A DNA stretch of 64,000 nucleotides from Cytospora piceicola. Taxonomy: Eukaryota; Ascomycota; Sordariomycetes; Diaporthales; Cytosporaceae. The notes beneath the pieces are model-generated. The model was not told the DNA's origin. It saw only the letters and a program-made list of their open reading frames with translations, and made no database searches. This document shows, piece after piece, positions 35,693-48,200 of the stretch. Each line of letters opens with the position of its first letter. Position 1 is the first letter of the stretch. Position numbers and translations under genes: made by a program. Where the stretch lies: the NCBI GenBank assembly GCA_023375675.1, contig JALQBC010000008.1, positions 744,001-808,000 on the forward strand. Reading direction: 5' to 3'.

Positions 35693-36357
35693 TTATCGGA
35701 CGATGGCGTCGAAGCGCTGCTTGAACCACTTGACGGTGTCAATGCGGTTGATGCGGTGGGAGGCACCGATCCTGCCCTTGGCGCGACGGCGACGGACGAC
35801 ACGCTCACCGGGGCGGGTCATGCAGCAGTAGAAGTCCATGCCGTAGATACCGATACCGGGGTCGTACTTGATACCGAGATCGATGTGCTCGGAGATACCG
35901 AATCCGAAGTTGCCGGTCTCGCTGAAGTTGCGCTTGCGCAGCTCGTACTCCTTGACCTTGAGGCCACGCTCGAGAATCTCCTCGGCCTTGGGGCCACGGA
36001 CGGTGACGTGAACAGCGATCTTCTCGTTACGACGGATACCGAAGGTACGGACGGTGTAACGGGCCTTGCCTGCAAGAGGGATTGTGTGTTAGGTTTTATC
36101 GTCCTGCGGCATCAAAAAAAACATCAAAGGAGAGTCGCTTGAGATGGAACGTACTGTAGACGGGAGTCTGACCAGACAGCTGCTCGAGCACCTTGGCGGC
36201 ACGGGTCAGTCTGTCACCAGACTCGCCGACGGAGATGTTGAGCACGAGCTTCTGGATGCGAAGCTCGCGCATGGGGTTCTGGGCCTTCTCAGACTGTAGC
36301 GATTCTGTGTTAGCAATTGGACATGTCGGCATATCGGTCTGGAATCGTATTTACCAT
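35693..36357 (-). CDS. rpl11: 60S ribosomal protein L11 (uL5)
   Basis: Three coding exons on the minus strand: 36357..36355 (the ATG alone), 36293..36155 and 36069..35693, 172 residues. The protein starts [20 protein letters not shown] and continues with [18 protein letters not shown]. It has the uL5 core [19 protein letters not shown] and ends [15 protein letters not shown]. Length and sequence match fungal RPL11, which binds 5S rRNA with L5 in the 5S RNP of the large subunit. Introns are 61 and 85 nt with good signals. It shares a 406-bp divergent promoter with the SmB gene. Confidence 0.97.
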
Positions 36358-36763
36358 TTTGATGGTTGGCGTCGGCGGTCCTGATGGATAGGATTGACGA
36401 GAAGGCGAGGTGTGCTGGGGGCAAGTTCAAAGAAGAGTTCACGAAGTACGAAGGCTGTTGTAAAGATGGAGATTTTCTGCAAAATGTGCGGTGGAGCCCT
36501 AGAGAAATCTGCTAGTCCAGAACGGGAATGGTGGGACTTGGGGAAAAGTGGCCCGAGCTTCGCCAGCAGCCTTCCAAGTTCGTGGCAGGCATCCAGCCGC
36601 GTCAAACTCATCTTAGGCGCATCAACACACTGTCTGCTGGACTTGGAAGCTTTGAACGAAGCTCTTGAGACCGCGACCCACGAAGTCACACCCCTGACTT
36701 TGACAAGAGCATATCAATTTTTGAGAACCTGAAGAAGCTACTCTGTAGCATCTAGTCGCAAAG
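36358..36763. promoter_or_regulatory. Divergent promoter between rpl11 and smb1
   Basis: A 406-bp region between two start codons in opposite directions, both for abundantly expressed RNP proteins. No named element was identified. Confidence 0.55.
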
Positions 36764-37729
36764 ATGGCGACCAACAAACAGGGAAAGATGGTCAGTGCTG
36801 CCTCCCAACACCGCATTCAGTATCTCGAGGTTGACATCAACAGGCTAACACGACGTGATATTGCAGGCCGGTTACGTACGTACACCACATCCATTGTGCT
36901 AACTAAGACGCAAGCACAACGACCTCCTGCAGATTCGAAGCTGACTTGCTTTTTAGATCAACTACCGGATGCGAGTAACCTTGCTGGACAGCCGCCAGAT
37001 GACCGGACAGATGCTGGCCTTTGACAAGGTCAGTAACCCATACGCCCCAACGTTGTACCTTTGATTGCATGCTAACGTCGAAGCAGCACATGAACCTCGT
37101 CCTTGCCGACACCGAAGAGTTCCGACGCATCAAGAAGCAGAACAAGGCCGCCGCCCCGGGCGCGGCACCTGGCTCGGCGCAAACCATTGTCCAGGAAGAG
37201 AAGAGAACACTTGGTCTCACAATCGTGCGCGGAGCTCACATCGTCTCCTTGTCCGTCGAATCGCCGCCACCAGCAGATCCCAGCGCTCGTCTGGGCAAGA
37301 CGACGACTGGCGGAATCTCGAGTACCCTTCAGGCAGGACCCGGTGTCGCGCGCCCGGCTGGCCGAGGAGCTGCTCCTCCTGTGTCGCTTGCTGTATGTGA
37401 ACACCGCGAGCAATCCTATCTTCATAATGCTAACGGATCTTTAGGGCCCCGCTCCCGGTGTTGGAGGCGTGCCGCCGCCAGCTTTCGGTGGTTTCCCAGG
37501 AGCTCCTCCTGGATTCCCTGGTCGCCCAGGTGGTAAGTACAACGGCCCCTTACAAATGCTGAACATTGCTGACGACTCAGTAGCTGGCGCACCTCCTGGG
37601 TTCCCGGGTCCTCCCGGTGGCTTCCCACCTGCTGGTTTCCCTGGTGCTCCCGGTGGACAGTTCCCTCCTGGATTCCCTGGCGCTCCTGGCGGACCGCCTG
37701 CTGGATTCAACCCGCCTCCTCGACGATAA
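36764..37729 (+). CDS. smb1: Sm core protein B (SmB, spliceosomal snRNP)
   Basis: Six coding exons: 36764..36790, 36867..36875, 36957..37028, 37087..37392, 37445..37532 and 37584..37729, 215 residues. Joined, they read MATNKQGKM-AGY-INYRMRVTLLDSRQMTGQ (Sm1 motif), then MLAFDKHMNLVLADTEEFR and LGLTIVRGAHIVSLSVE (Sm2 motif). A Pro/Gly-rich tail of PGFPG-type repeats ending NPPPRR follows. This is the SmB/B' architecture. The protein is part of the heptameric Sm ring on U1, U2, U4 and U5 snRNA. Exon 2 is only 9 nt (GCC GGT TAC). The last intron ends in CAGTAG, a tandem acceptor that can add one Val. Confidence 0.95.
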
Positions 37730-38288
37730 TCACTTAATACCCAAAGAAAATCTACCATCATGCGCTTCATCTGACTGATATTGAGAAGGGACATTGGGGG
37801 CGTTCAGAGGTTTTGCAAAACTGAAAATCGGGGGTTGGCAGCTCTCTGTACCATAGCATAGATGGATATCAATGCCTTGCTGGATGAATGGACGATGGAT
37901 GGACCTCCAAACTTCAAGTTGTACACCTTGATGCATATGGATTGAAGTTGATAGTGACTGAATGTACACCTCGTAAATGTATCTCACAAACGGCGCACGT
38001 GATGCTGGCAGGCTGGATGCTGCACCGTGCAGCCTGCAACCTGCAGGGGTCAGAGCTAGCAGTTGAATTCAGAAGGCGCTGACTGGCCCCCAGGCGCCAA
38101 GGACCCCAGCAACAGGCGGGCACTGGGGTTTCCCGGAACCCGCCCCGACCGCATCCCGCCAAATTTCCAATCCAACATCATTTTCGCAGACTTTCCCGAC
38201 CCGAACGAACCTCAACGCCAGCCAGAAACAACCTCTCCGCAGCTACCACCGGGTTCCATTCGACAGCTCGTCCAGATCCACAGTCAAG
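37730..38288. other. Intergenic
   Basis: 3' end of smb1 and promoter/leader of mpc1. No other feature was seen. Confidence 0.55.
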
Positions 38289-39164
38289 ATGGCCGCCTTC
38301 GTAAAAGCTATCAACGCGAAGATTCGCTCCAACAAGTACACCGACTATGTCTGCTCCACACGTACGTAAACTGGTTTCCTTGCCTTCGGGTGCCGTCATC
38401 GGACACACCCCTCCCCCCCGGGATCTCCTTTAATCCTTTCGATTTGCAATCTCGTGGCCCTGGAGACGAAGGACGACACTGCACTTGGAACTATTCACTG
38501 CCTGATCACAAAGAGCATGGGAGTCACATAGTCCGTGGGGGCCGGAGTGTCGTCGTTGCCGGGATTCGCGGAGGTGGCCGCGCTCCTATGCGCGACTTCC
38601 GGAGTCCGGCTCCGGGGGAGGCAGGGGCAACGATGGGCATGAGGGTGCAATCGCTTTCGAAACATGTTGCTGATTATGGTCTACGATGCGCAGATTTCTG
38701 GGGCCCAGTGTCGAACTTCGGTATCCCCGTCGCCGCCGTGATGGACACCTACAAGAGCCCTGAGCTGTAAGTAATCTCAACCTGGCTGCGCTGGTTCTTT
38801 CCCTTTCAACACCCCATACCTCGAGAGACATGTCTTTCTTCGGGGCGGCCAACAAGACAATGAAATAAAAACCGCGCTGACACCGACTGTAAACAGCATC
38901 TCCGGCTCGATGACGGCCGCCCTCTGCGTCTACTCCGCGACCTTCATGCGCTACTCCCTCGCCATCTCACCTCAGAACTACCTCCTCTTCGCCTGCCACT
39001 TCGTCAACGAGGGATCTCAGCTGACCCAGGCCTACCGCTACTGGAGCTGGCACAACTGGGGAGGCCGGGAGAAGGCCATCTCCTCGGGCGAGCTGGTGCT
39101 TGACAAGGCGAAGGAGAGCGTCGAGAAGGGTGTGCAGAAGGTTGAGGCTGCCGTCGGCAAATAA
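38289..39164 (+). CDS. mpc1: Mitochondrial pyruvate carrier subunit 1
   Basis: Three exons (38289..38361, 38694..38766, 38897..39164) give 137 residues. The protein has the amphipathic N-terminus MAAFVKAINAKIRSNKYTDY. The MPC signature HFWGPVSNFGIPVAAVMDT is next, followed by ISGSMTAALCVYSATFMRYSL and NYLLFACHFVNEGSQLTQAYR, then a charged C-terminal tail. It forms the inner-membrane heterodimer with MPC2 or MPC3 that imports pyruvate into the matrix. The first intron is long for this locus (332 nt), and both introns have standard ends. The next gene downstream on the same strand is pyruvate carboxylase, which uses the same substrate. Confidence 0.96.
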
Positions 39165-42100
39165 GAAGATCGTTATCTCTGGTTAAGGATGAGGTGGTAG
39201 TGAAGGATACATGAAGTGAGCTGTCCATTGGCCTGCCTGGATGGTTCGCAGATCAAGGCTGCTTTTGGTGGTTGGAGGCTGGTGACCATGGCTGCATCGT
39301 GATGTGATGCTCAGCTCGCCGGGCGTCGAGGCCTTGATAAGATTACGATATTGGAGCAGGAATTGCGTGGTGATCTGGGTAGGCAGGCCGCCACCGTGAC
39401 CTCAAAGGGCCGATTGAGGAGTTGTATCAATATCGCGTGCATTATCCCAAGAAGCCCATGTCACCAAACCTTTTGAGACATTCTGGTATCCTGGAGAATC
39501 CTTCGGGCGCTTGGCCGCTTGGCCGCTTGGCGTATATTGCTGTTTGATTGTGGTGTTGCATTTTGAATGTGACGCAAGTTCGCGTACGGCCTTGGCTGCT
39601 CGTCACGGCGCCGACAATGTCTCGAATCCCAAGCGGTTATCGTCCTTGGCGTTCGCAGGAGTGCAGATGGTCAAGTGGTGAATGCGAATGTGTGTAGTGG
39701 GTCGGTGCCCGAATGGATTGAGCTGGCACGGGCCAAGCCACCGATCGTTATCAGCGTGCTCCTCGGTTGATAGGAAGGACAACCATCTCAGCCTTGCTCC
39801 TTTTTTTTTTCCTTTCGGTTTGTGTTGTTGTTGTTGTTGCTTTATTTGACAGCTGTCACGGACAAACGCCGTGCAGCTCTGTACGGATCCGTGTACGCTA
39901 GGATGACCGTGAGACGGACGTTTCGGGGTGTTGCCGTTTGTCTGTCAGTCTGTCTCATGATCCTCAACGTGATTGATGCACGCTGGCAAGGAGCAGGAGT
40001 CATCACGGGGTATGAGATCCAGTTCATTACAAATGTGGCTTCATATGGCGTTCAGAATACCTAGCCCCCCCTTTTGTAGGATGCCGAGGATATAAACGGC
40101 ATAAACCGTGGGCCAGACCGCATTTTACAACACACACAGGCTGGACGGCAGCAGAAACAGTCATTATGTGATGCCCATTTGGCTGGCCCAGGCGCCCCCC
40201 CATCAGCCTTACCCGCTCGTCCGCTGCACACCCTTTTCTGTTCTGTTTGCGAATGCCGAGGTCGGCTGGGTCTCGTCGGGACCAATTCTCCGAGGTAAAG
40301 GAAACGAACGAGCCATGAAAAGGAAGGGTTGCATGATAAAGGGAATGACACATACTGTACGTGATACGCGCTCCAATCTTGGAGCTTTAAATGCTCGCTC
40401 TTTTTTTTCTTCACTCTATCCTTTTTTCCCCTATGGTTTTACGGGGTGTCATGGTATGTAGATACCGCTGTAAGTACGTACATGCCTGACATGTCCATGT
40501 ATGTAAATGCAAAATGCCGCATCTGGTGGTGCTTAAGCGAGCCGAGCATATCTAGTGTGCCGTATTCGATACGATACAGACGCGATGTCGAACAGACTGA
40601 TGCATGCTGCCCTTCATAAATGCCATGCCTCAACTAGAGAAACCTATGTATTGAGATTGACCCCTCAGTGGGAAAAATAGTAAACCAGTACGGAGTACTG
40701 CCAATAAATAAATCAGCTGGTATTAAGTTGTCCTGGTTGGCTGGCTGGCTGGCTGGTTTGTTGGAGCTCTGCCCGATCTGCTACCTTTGTTCCATGGATG
40801 TTCGGTTCGGTCTTACATCTACACTAGAGCTTTGTCGCGCCATCTGCTTGGCGTGAGCGGGTCAGGATCTCGCAGCAGGGTCCCAGTGCTGCCGCCACCA
40901 CCATCGCATATGGATTGATGAGTCAGAAGACTGAATATGCGGTATATCAGAGCTGTGCTATACGGTGACTGCAGCCACCGCATGTCGATGTGGGGAGGGC
41001 CAAGTGGCTTCTCGATCGGATTCGCGATCTCAACGAGACGCGAGGCGGTGTCTCTTGCACACCTCTCCGAGGGGTTACAGCCATGAGATGTATTTGTCTT
41101 CTGATACTTAGGACGCACCAGATGGCACAGGGTGTGTTTTGTGTGTGTGAAGGGACGGATCCGTAGGATGGCTCAAAGAGAAAAGCGAGAGTGACTTTGG
41201 GTGGGATGTCATGAGATGACGACTGCGGCTATTTCACCCCTCTTTACCTACTGTGGTAGGTAAGGTATTTTTTGATCAAGATGTGTCTGGACGAGCCCGC
41301 TGCCCAGGTGGTGCTTAGTGGTGTGCGGACTGGAAGTTAGTTTCCAGACCAACAAGGATTGGTACTCTTTGGTCCGATCCATTCTGCTATAATACAGTAT
41401 GTGAGATGTGAGGTAGATACATGCCTGAGTACCTGAGTACATCAGTACCTCAGGGATTTGGGGTCCATGGATCAATCAATGCATGTGTCCTTGGACCCCG
41501 GACTCTCGGATTTCGGATTCTGCATAGAGAGGAAAGGAACGGTGAAGGACTCAAGCTCGACGATCCAGACCTTCCAGGGCTTCTCTTGTTATTCTTAGAT
41601 ATGCATCTGCATCCGCATAGCCGACGATGTCTGGACACAGTTGTGTGGTTGTGTGTGTGTGTCTGTGTCGTGTACCTAGGTAGTAGATCTGGGTAAACGG
41701 ATGGCTACTAAGCCCTACTAGTCCCATGGTACTAGCTCTATTCCTTACCTTGGTAGTGCACCTTGGTAGTGCATAGACTCCTCTCCAGGTCCTTGACTCT
41801 GCCATGTGAACAAAACCCCTCATCGCTTCCTCCCCAGCCAGTCAGCCAAGGGCGTGCCAAGGCGGACAATCTTCGAGTTTATAACATTCGACCAGGGACG
41901 AATGAACACCTTAGCTACGTCTACGTAGCCACTCACCAGCTGGCCCTTCACCCCACCATCAGACCGAAAAGAATATCTACTAGACCGCTGTCGGAGGCAG
42001 TAAACCCCCCCCCTCAGACTCTTCCTCAAATTAATTCTCCTTCCCGCTCCCTCTCACTCGACGACACTCCTGACGAGGTTTCCGAGCTCCTCTTGAACAC

Positions 42101-42274
42101 AAACAAACGAACGAAAGCCCCGCTGCCGTCATCCCGAGCACCCCGCCATTCCAGAGCTCCCTCCACACAAGCACACAAACAGTGCTTATCTGCGCCGACG
42201 AGGGTCTCTCTACCCGACAAACACCTGTCCCTAGCCTCTACGTAATCCAGGGCGCTGTCGATAAATTGCCCATC
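39165..42274. other. Long intergenic region upstream of pyc
   Basis: No gene was seen in 3.1 kb. An ACCTAGGT palindrome lies at 41674. The last few hundred bases are pyrimidine-rich (CCCCCCCCTCAGACTCTTCC near 42004) and probably form the pyc promoter and leader. Confidence 0.5.
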
Positions 42275-45200
42275 ATGGCGGACACCAAGGGCAACGACGT
42301 GCCTGTGGACGTCTTCGAGGAGGGCGATGCCCCCAAGGAGGCGCAGAGCATCCACCGCATCCGCGCAAACTCTAGCATCATGCAGTTGAACAAGATCCTG
42401 GGTGAGTTGGTCTGGGTTTCTCTAAAGAGCCGGGCTCGAGGCGATTCGAGGCTGTCGATTGCAGGAGACACGGGCTGACATTCTATCTTGTGAACTACAG
42501 TTGCCAACCGAGGTGAAATTCGTGAGTTGATTCTCCTTGTCCCAGGTTGTCTGGACTACAACTAACATCCTGCGCAGCGATTCGTGTAGGTTTCTAGCCA
42601 TGACTTGGTTATGATCTGGAGAAAATGAGCACTTCAGATACTGACAATGGTTTCATTTGGGTATACAGATCTTCAGAACTGTAAGTAACTTGACTTTGGA
42701 CAGAACTGTACTTAAGCAGCGCTGACCATCCTTTTGCAGGCTCACGAGCTGTCTCTACACACTGTTGCTGTCTTCAGGTAAGTTGCCTTAATTACACACG
42801 AGGCAACAGCGCACAAGATACTAATCGTTTACAGTTATGAGGATCGTCTCAGCATGCACCGGCAAAGTATGAATGAGCAAATCCCAAATCTTCCTTATGA
42901 TCACAAGGTTGTGATGGTGGACTGACATTTTTTTTGTTCTGTTCTACAGAGGCCGATGAGGCATACGTCATTGGCAAGCGAGGCCAGTACACCCCTGTCG
43001 GAGCTTATCTTGCGGGCGACGAGATCATCAAAATCGCATTGGAGCACGGCGCTCAGATGATCCACCCTGGTGAGCAGCCCCCTTCCGTCCAACCGACACT
43101 TGTGGGCCCAGAAACGACCGACAACACGATGCTAACTCCAGCGAAGGATATGGTTTCTTGTCCGAGAACGCCGAATTTGCTGCGAATGTCGAGAAGGCTG
43201 GCCTTATCGTAAGTTGCTGTCCACTAACCTGCGGTGCAAGCTGCAAGCTGCAGTCGCATTAGCTCCAGGGGTTGCTTCGTGCCAATTAGGACCGAGCTGA
43301 CGTTCCACCCGGAATAGTTCGTAGGACCTTCGCCCCAAGTCATCACCTCGCTCGGCGACAAAGTCTCGGCCCGAACCCTCGCCATCGCCGCCGGTGTCCC
43401 CGTTGTTCCAGGAACCAAGGGTGCTGTTGAGAAGTACGAGGATGTCAAGGAATTCACCGATGAATATGGATTCCCAATCATCATCAAGGCTGCCTATGGT
43501 GGTGGTGGCCGTGGCATGCGTGTTGTCAGAGACTTCGAGTCGCTGAAGGAGTCGTTCGAGCGGGCCACATCCGAGGCCAAGTCTGCCTTCGGAAACGGAA
43601 CCGTCTTCGTCGAGCGATTCCTCGACAAGCCCAAGCACATCGAGGTCCAACTCCTCGGAGACAACCATGGAAACATCGTGCACCTGTACGAGCGTGACTG
43701 CTCCGTGCAGCGGAGACACCAGAAGGTCGTCGAGATCGCACCGGCCAAGGACCTGCCCGTAGAGACACGAGATGCCATGCTGGCAGACGCCGTCAAGCTG
43801 GCCAAGTCCGTCAACTACCGCAACGCCGGTACCGCAGAGTTCCTGGTCGACCAGCAGAACCGCTACTACTTCATCGAGATCAACCCCCGTATCCAGGTCG
43901 AGCACACCATCACGGAGGAGATCACCGGCATCGACATCGTCGCCGCCCAGATCCAGATCGCCGCCGGCGCCACCCTCGCCCAGCTCGGCCTCACACAGGA
44001 CCGCATCACCACCCGGGGCTTCGCCATCCAGTGCCGCATCACCACCGAGGACCCGTCCAAGGGCTTCCAGCCCGACACGGGCCGCATCGAGGTGTACCGC
44101 TCTGCTGGCGGCAACGGTGTCCGTCTGGACGGTGGAAACGGCTTTGCGGGTGCTATTATCACTGTGAGTAACATGCGAGAGCGGATGTCCCCTAGTATCA
44201 CAGTCTCCCACCCTCTCTCCCAGTCACTCCCAGTCTCCCTTCCAGTTCCCTCTCCTTCGATCAGACCGTATTAGGCAAATGCTGACCCGATAATCACCAC
44301 AGCGTGAGTTTTCCCTTCCCCTTTTCTTTCTTTGTTTTTTTGTATTTCCCTGCATCTTCTTTCTGGACCATCCATGGATCCGTCCGCGAGTCCGCGATAC
44401 ATGTCCAAAACTTTCCTTTCTTTCCATGACCTTGCCTCGGGGACAACTACCTGCGATGAGCGCAAATCTCATTCCCGGTTGTCCCTGATGCTATGCATTC
44501 ATGGTGTCCAAAGTTCCAAATATCTTGAGTCCAAAAGTCCAAAAGAAACACAAGTCCTCCCGCTAGTCCATCTGGGCCAAGAGGGCCAAGAGGGCCCGGG
44601 GGCCGTTGTGTTATTTCTCAAATTCGGCTGTCTATGCCTTCAGACAATCTGCAAAATCAGACAGTCTACGTTTTCAGACAGTCTACGTTTTCAGACAGTC
44701 TACGTTTTCAGACAGTCTATGTTTTCAGACAGCCTGCAAAATCAGACGGTCTGCACCTTCAACAGTCTACGTTTTCAGACAGTCCACGACCTCAGGGTCA
44801 GTCTACAATATCAGTCAGTCTACGATATCAGACAGTCTGCGGAATCAGACTGCAAAATCAGACAGGCCACAAAATCAGACAGTCTACTATGCCCTCAGAC
44901 AGTCTGCGCCCTCAGGGTCAGCCAACGCCNNNNNNNNNNNNNNNNNNNNNNNNNNNNNNNNNNNNNNNNNNNNNNNNNNNNNNNNNNNNNNNNNNNNNNN
45001 NNNNNNNNNNNNNNNNNNNNNNNNNNNCCTTCAGACAGTCAACGCCTTCAGACAGTCAACGCCTTCAGACAGTCAACGCCTTCAGACAGTCAACGCCTTC
45101 AGACAGTCAACGCCTTCAGACAGTCAACGCCTTCAGACAGTCAACGCCTTCAGACAGTCAACACCCTCAGGGTCAGTCAACGCCTTCAGACAGTCAACCA

Positions 45201-48200
45201 ATTAGACAGTCATCAGACAGTCTACCAATCAGACAGCCAACCAATCAGACAGTCCACCAATCAGATAGTCTGTATTATCAGACAGTCTACTAATCAGACA
45301 GTCTACAAATCAGGCAGTCTGCAGCATCAGATAGTCTATCAATCAGACAATCTGTAGCATCAGACAGTCTACGGCATCAGACAGTCTACGGCATCAGACA
45401 GTCTACCAATCAGGCAGTCTGCGAAGTCAGACAGTCCACGCCTTTAGGTAGTCTACACCTTCAGGGCTAGTCTACGATTTCAGGGTCTATCTACGCCTTC
45501 TGTGATAGCCGAGATGATCGCGCCCTCTCTGGTTGTGGGTGCCTTCCTGGTTGTGGGTGCCTTCCATGGTTGGTGGGTGCCTTCCTTGGTTGTGCGTGCC
45601 TTCTGGTTGTGCGTGCCTTCCCTCCCGGAGGGGTTTCTGCCTGAACACCTGGCCATTTGTTGAAGCCCCTCTTCTCTCGAGATTTGTCCTCAACACACCA
45701 AACTTTTCTCACGACCGCTTCAATCGTCGTTTCGTCCGTTCCAGACAACATTGCGTCTGCTTCAACTCCGTTCGGTCAACATTGCGTCGGTTCCAGACAA
45801 CATTACGTCTACTTCAACTCCGTTCCAGACAACATTGCGTCTGCTTCAACTCCGTTCGGTCAACATCGCGTCCGTGTCAGACAACATTGCGTCGGTTCCA
45901 GACAACATTGCGTCTACTTCAACTCCGTTCCAGACAACATGGCGTTCACCGAGATCCCAGACTACATTCTGTGGCTTGTCTGGACGTTTCTCGTCAACGC
46001 ACCTCCTGTCAATCGGAGTTCCGATGCCACTGCCCCGCCCATTGAGTCTCAAGACATGCTTGAAGACCTTATGGAAGACTCGCAACTTATCTTCGCCGAC
46101 GGCCTTTTGGACGTCATCCAATCTCCTACTCAACCCCCAATCACCTACTTCAAGTCTCTGTCGACCGTCATCAAGGGGCTCTGGGCTCTCTACGCTCTTG
46201 TCCTCAAGAAGGAAGGATGTCGACCCAAGATCTACCTTGGCACTGGTTCGCATGCATTTCTTGGTGTCGCCAGTCGTTGGCGAGACTACGACGACAAGGT
46301 CAGCCTGCCTCGGTATGTCAAGGAGGCCCTGGATGACGGCTACACCATCACTCACAAGGGGCTCATCTGCTGGGCTCCTATTCCACCACCTTCAACAAGA
46401 TTCTCCGTCCGTGCTCTTTTCCTCATCCTCGAGACCGTCTTTTCCATCGTCTTCTGGGCCATGTACTCTAAGACCAACGACTACCGCATGCCTCACATGT
46501 GCCCTTGGCCCATCGACAAGCTCGAATATGATGGCTGCTGCTCTCATGCTGCCATCGGCGAGGGTCTTAGGCTCGGCGGTGCCCAGGGTCTCTCCCCCGA
46601 CCAAGTCGAAGCATACGACGCCATGATGAAGAAGAAACGCCAAGAGGCGAGCAACAAGACGACCAGGGCGATCTACTATGCCTTCAAGCGTCGTGACTTT
46701 GATGCATGGCAAGCCAAGCAGCGCTGGTATGAGTCGAGACGTGACCCGGGCTACAAGGCTAGACGGAGGGAGGCCCGTCTGAAAAATGTGGCTGATAGGC
46801 GATATGCTTGCGACATCTGCGACATAGCCTTCGGTCATCGGGGCGACTTGGACCTGCACTGCACCACTGAGAGGCACATCGACAAGGTCAATGGTGTTGT
46901 TCGGCCTCCTAGCAACGCATTGTCGACAATCTACAGCGCCACATATGCCGTGGCGAAGAGGTTCTATTGTGGCTATTGCGACTACGCTGCTGCCTCGCAG
47001 GCTGCACTTAACGTACATCTGAAGTCGCAGAAACATATCGGTACTGTTGACATGGCTGAGTCCAACGGCATCACGCCCAAGAGCGCAGCCGATACAGACG
47101 ACGTCGACTCCGACGATGCGCCCTCAGCCAAACGTCACGCAGCCATCCCAGACGGTATACTGGAAGTTGCAAAGGCTGCCAAAAACGAACAAGTCGCTAA
47201 ACGAAAGGCCGCGTATATCACTGCCAAGAGGTTCCATTGTGTCATTTGCGACTACTCGTTCGGTTCAAAGCATGAATTGGACATCCACTATACATCGCAG
47301 AAACATTTCGACAATGAGGCCAAAGCCAAGTCATGTGGCATCACCCCCGAGCGCGCAATTGCTTCAGACGATGTCGACTTGGATAATGCTCTGGTCAAAC
47401 GTCCCAAAGTCGCCCCGGTTACTTCACACGAACACGATGTCAACATCGACGACGACTCAGACGATGTTCCCCTCGTCAGACATGGAAGATTCGCCCGGGT
47501 TGCTCCAGATGATGTCGATTCAGACGATGCCCCCCTCGTCAGACATGGAAGACTCGCCCGGGTTGCTCCAGATGATGTCGATTCAGACGATGCCCCCCTC
47601 GTCAGACGCCGAAGACTCGCCCGGGTCGCTCCAGATGATGTCGATTCAGACAATGTTCCCCTCGTCAGACGTCCCAGAATCGCCCCGGTCGGCGAGACTT
47701 CAAGCCAGAAAGAAGCCCGGCTCCGAGCCGCGAACATCGCCGCACGGAAGCATTTCTATGAGATCTGCCAACATGCATTCGGCAAAGCGGGTGGACTCAC
47801 TGTTCATCTTGATTCGAAGAGGCACAAAGACAAGGTTGACGCGGCTGCGTCGGGGGGCGTCGTGGCGGTTCCTCAGGTCACTTTGGACGAGGTCCGACAG
47901 GCTGCAGCCGATAGAAAGGAGGCGCGAGATCGATGGCAGGCCGCAAACATCGCCGCAAAGAAGTACCACTGCTCTACTTGCAATTACACCGCCGCGAAGC
48001 AAGATAGGCTGGACGCCCATCTCAAGACACCTAAACATGCCGAAAATGTCTCCACGGTTGCGTCAGGCGGCGTCATTGCAGTCCGCAAGGAAGTCCCAGA
48101 CGCCGTTCGAAAGGCTGTCAATACCGATAATCAACGGAAGAGGGCTGCAATCATTGCCGCGAGGACACATGTCTGTGAGCCTTGCAACTTGGCTTGCGGT

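Noticed and set aside
44332..45357. Long ORFs in three frames through the 17-bp repeats
   Set aside because: They exist because a 17-bp unit without stops cycles through all frames, and they cross an assembly gap. This is not a protein gene.
44640..45490. Possible CRISPR-like array
   Set aside because: Units are contiguous 17-mers without unique spacers, in a eukaryotic genome: a minisatellite.
45657..45938. 94-codon N-terminal extension of the nested finger protein
   Set aside because: The extra codons are translated tandem repeats; the ATG at 45939 starts the family-like sequence.
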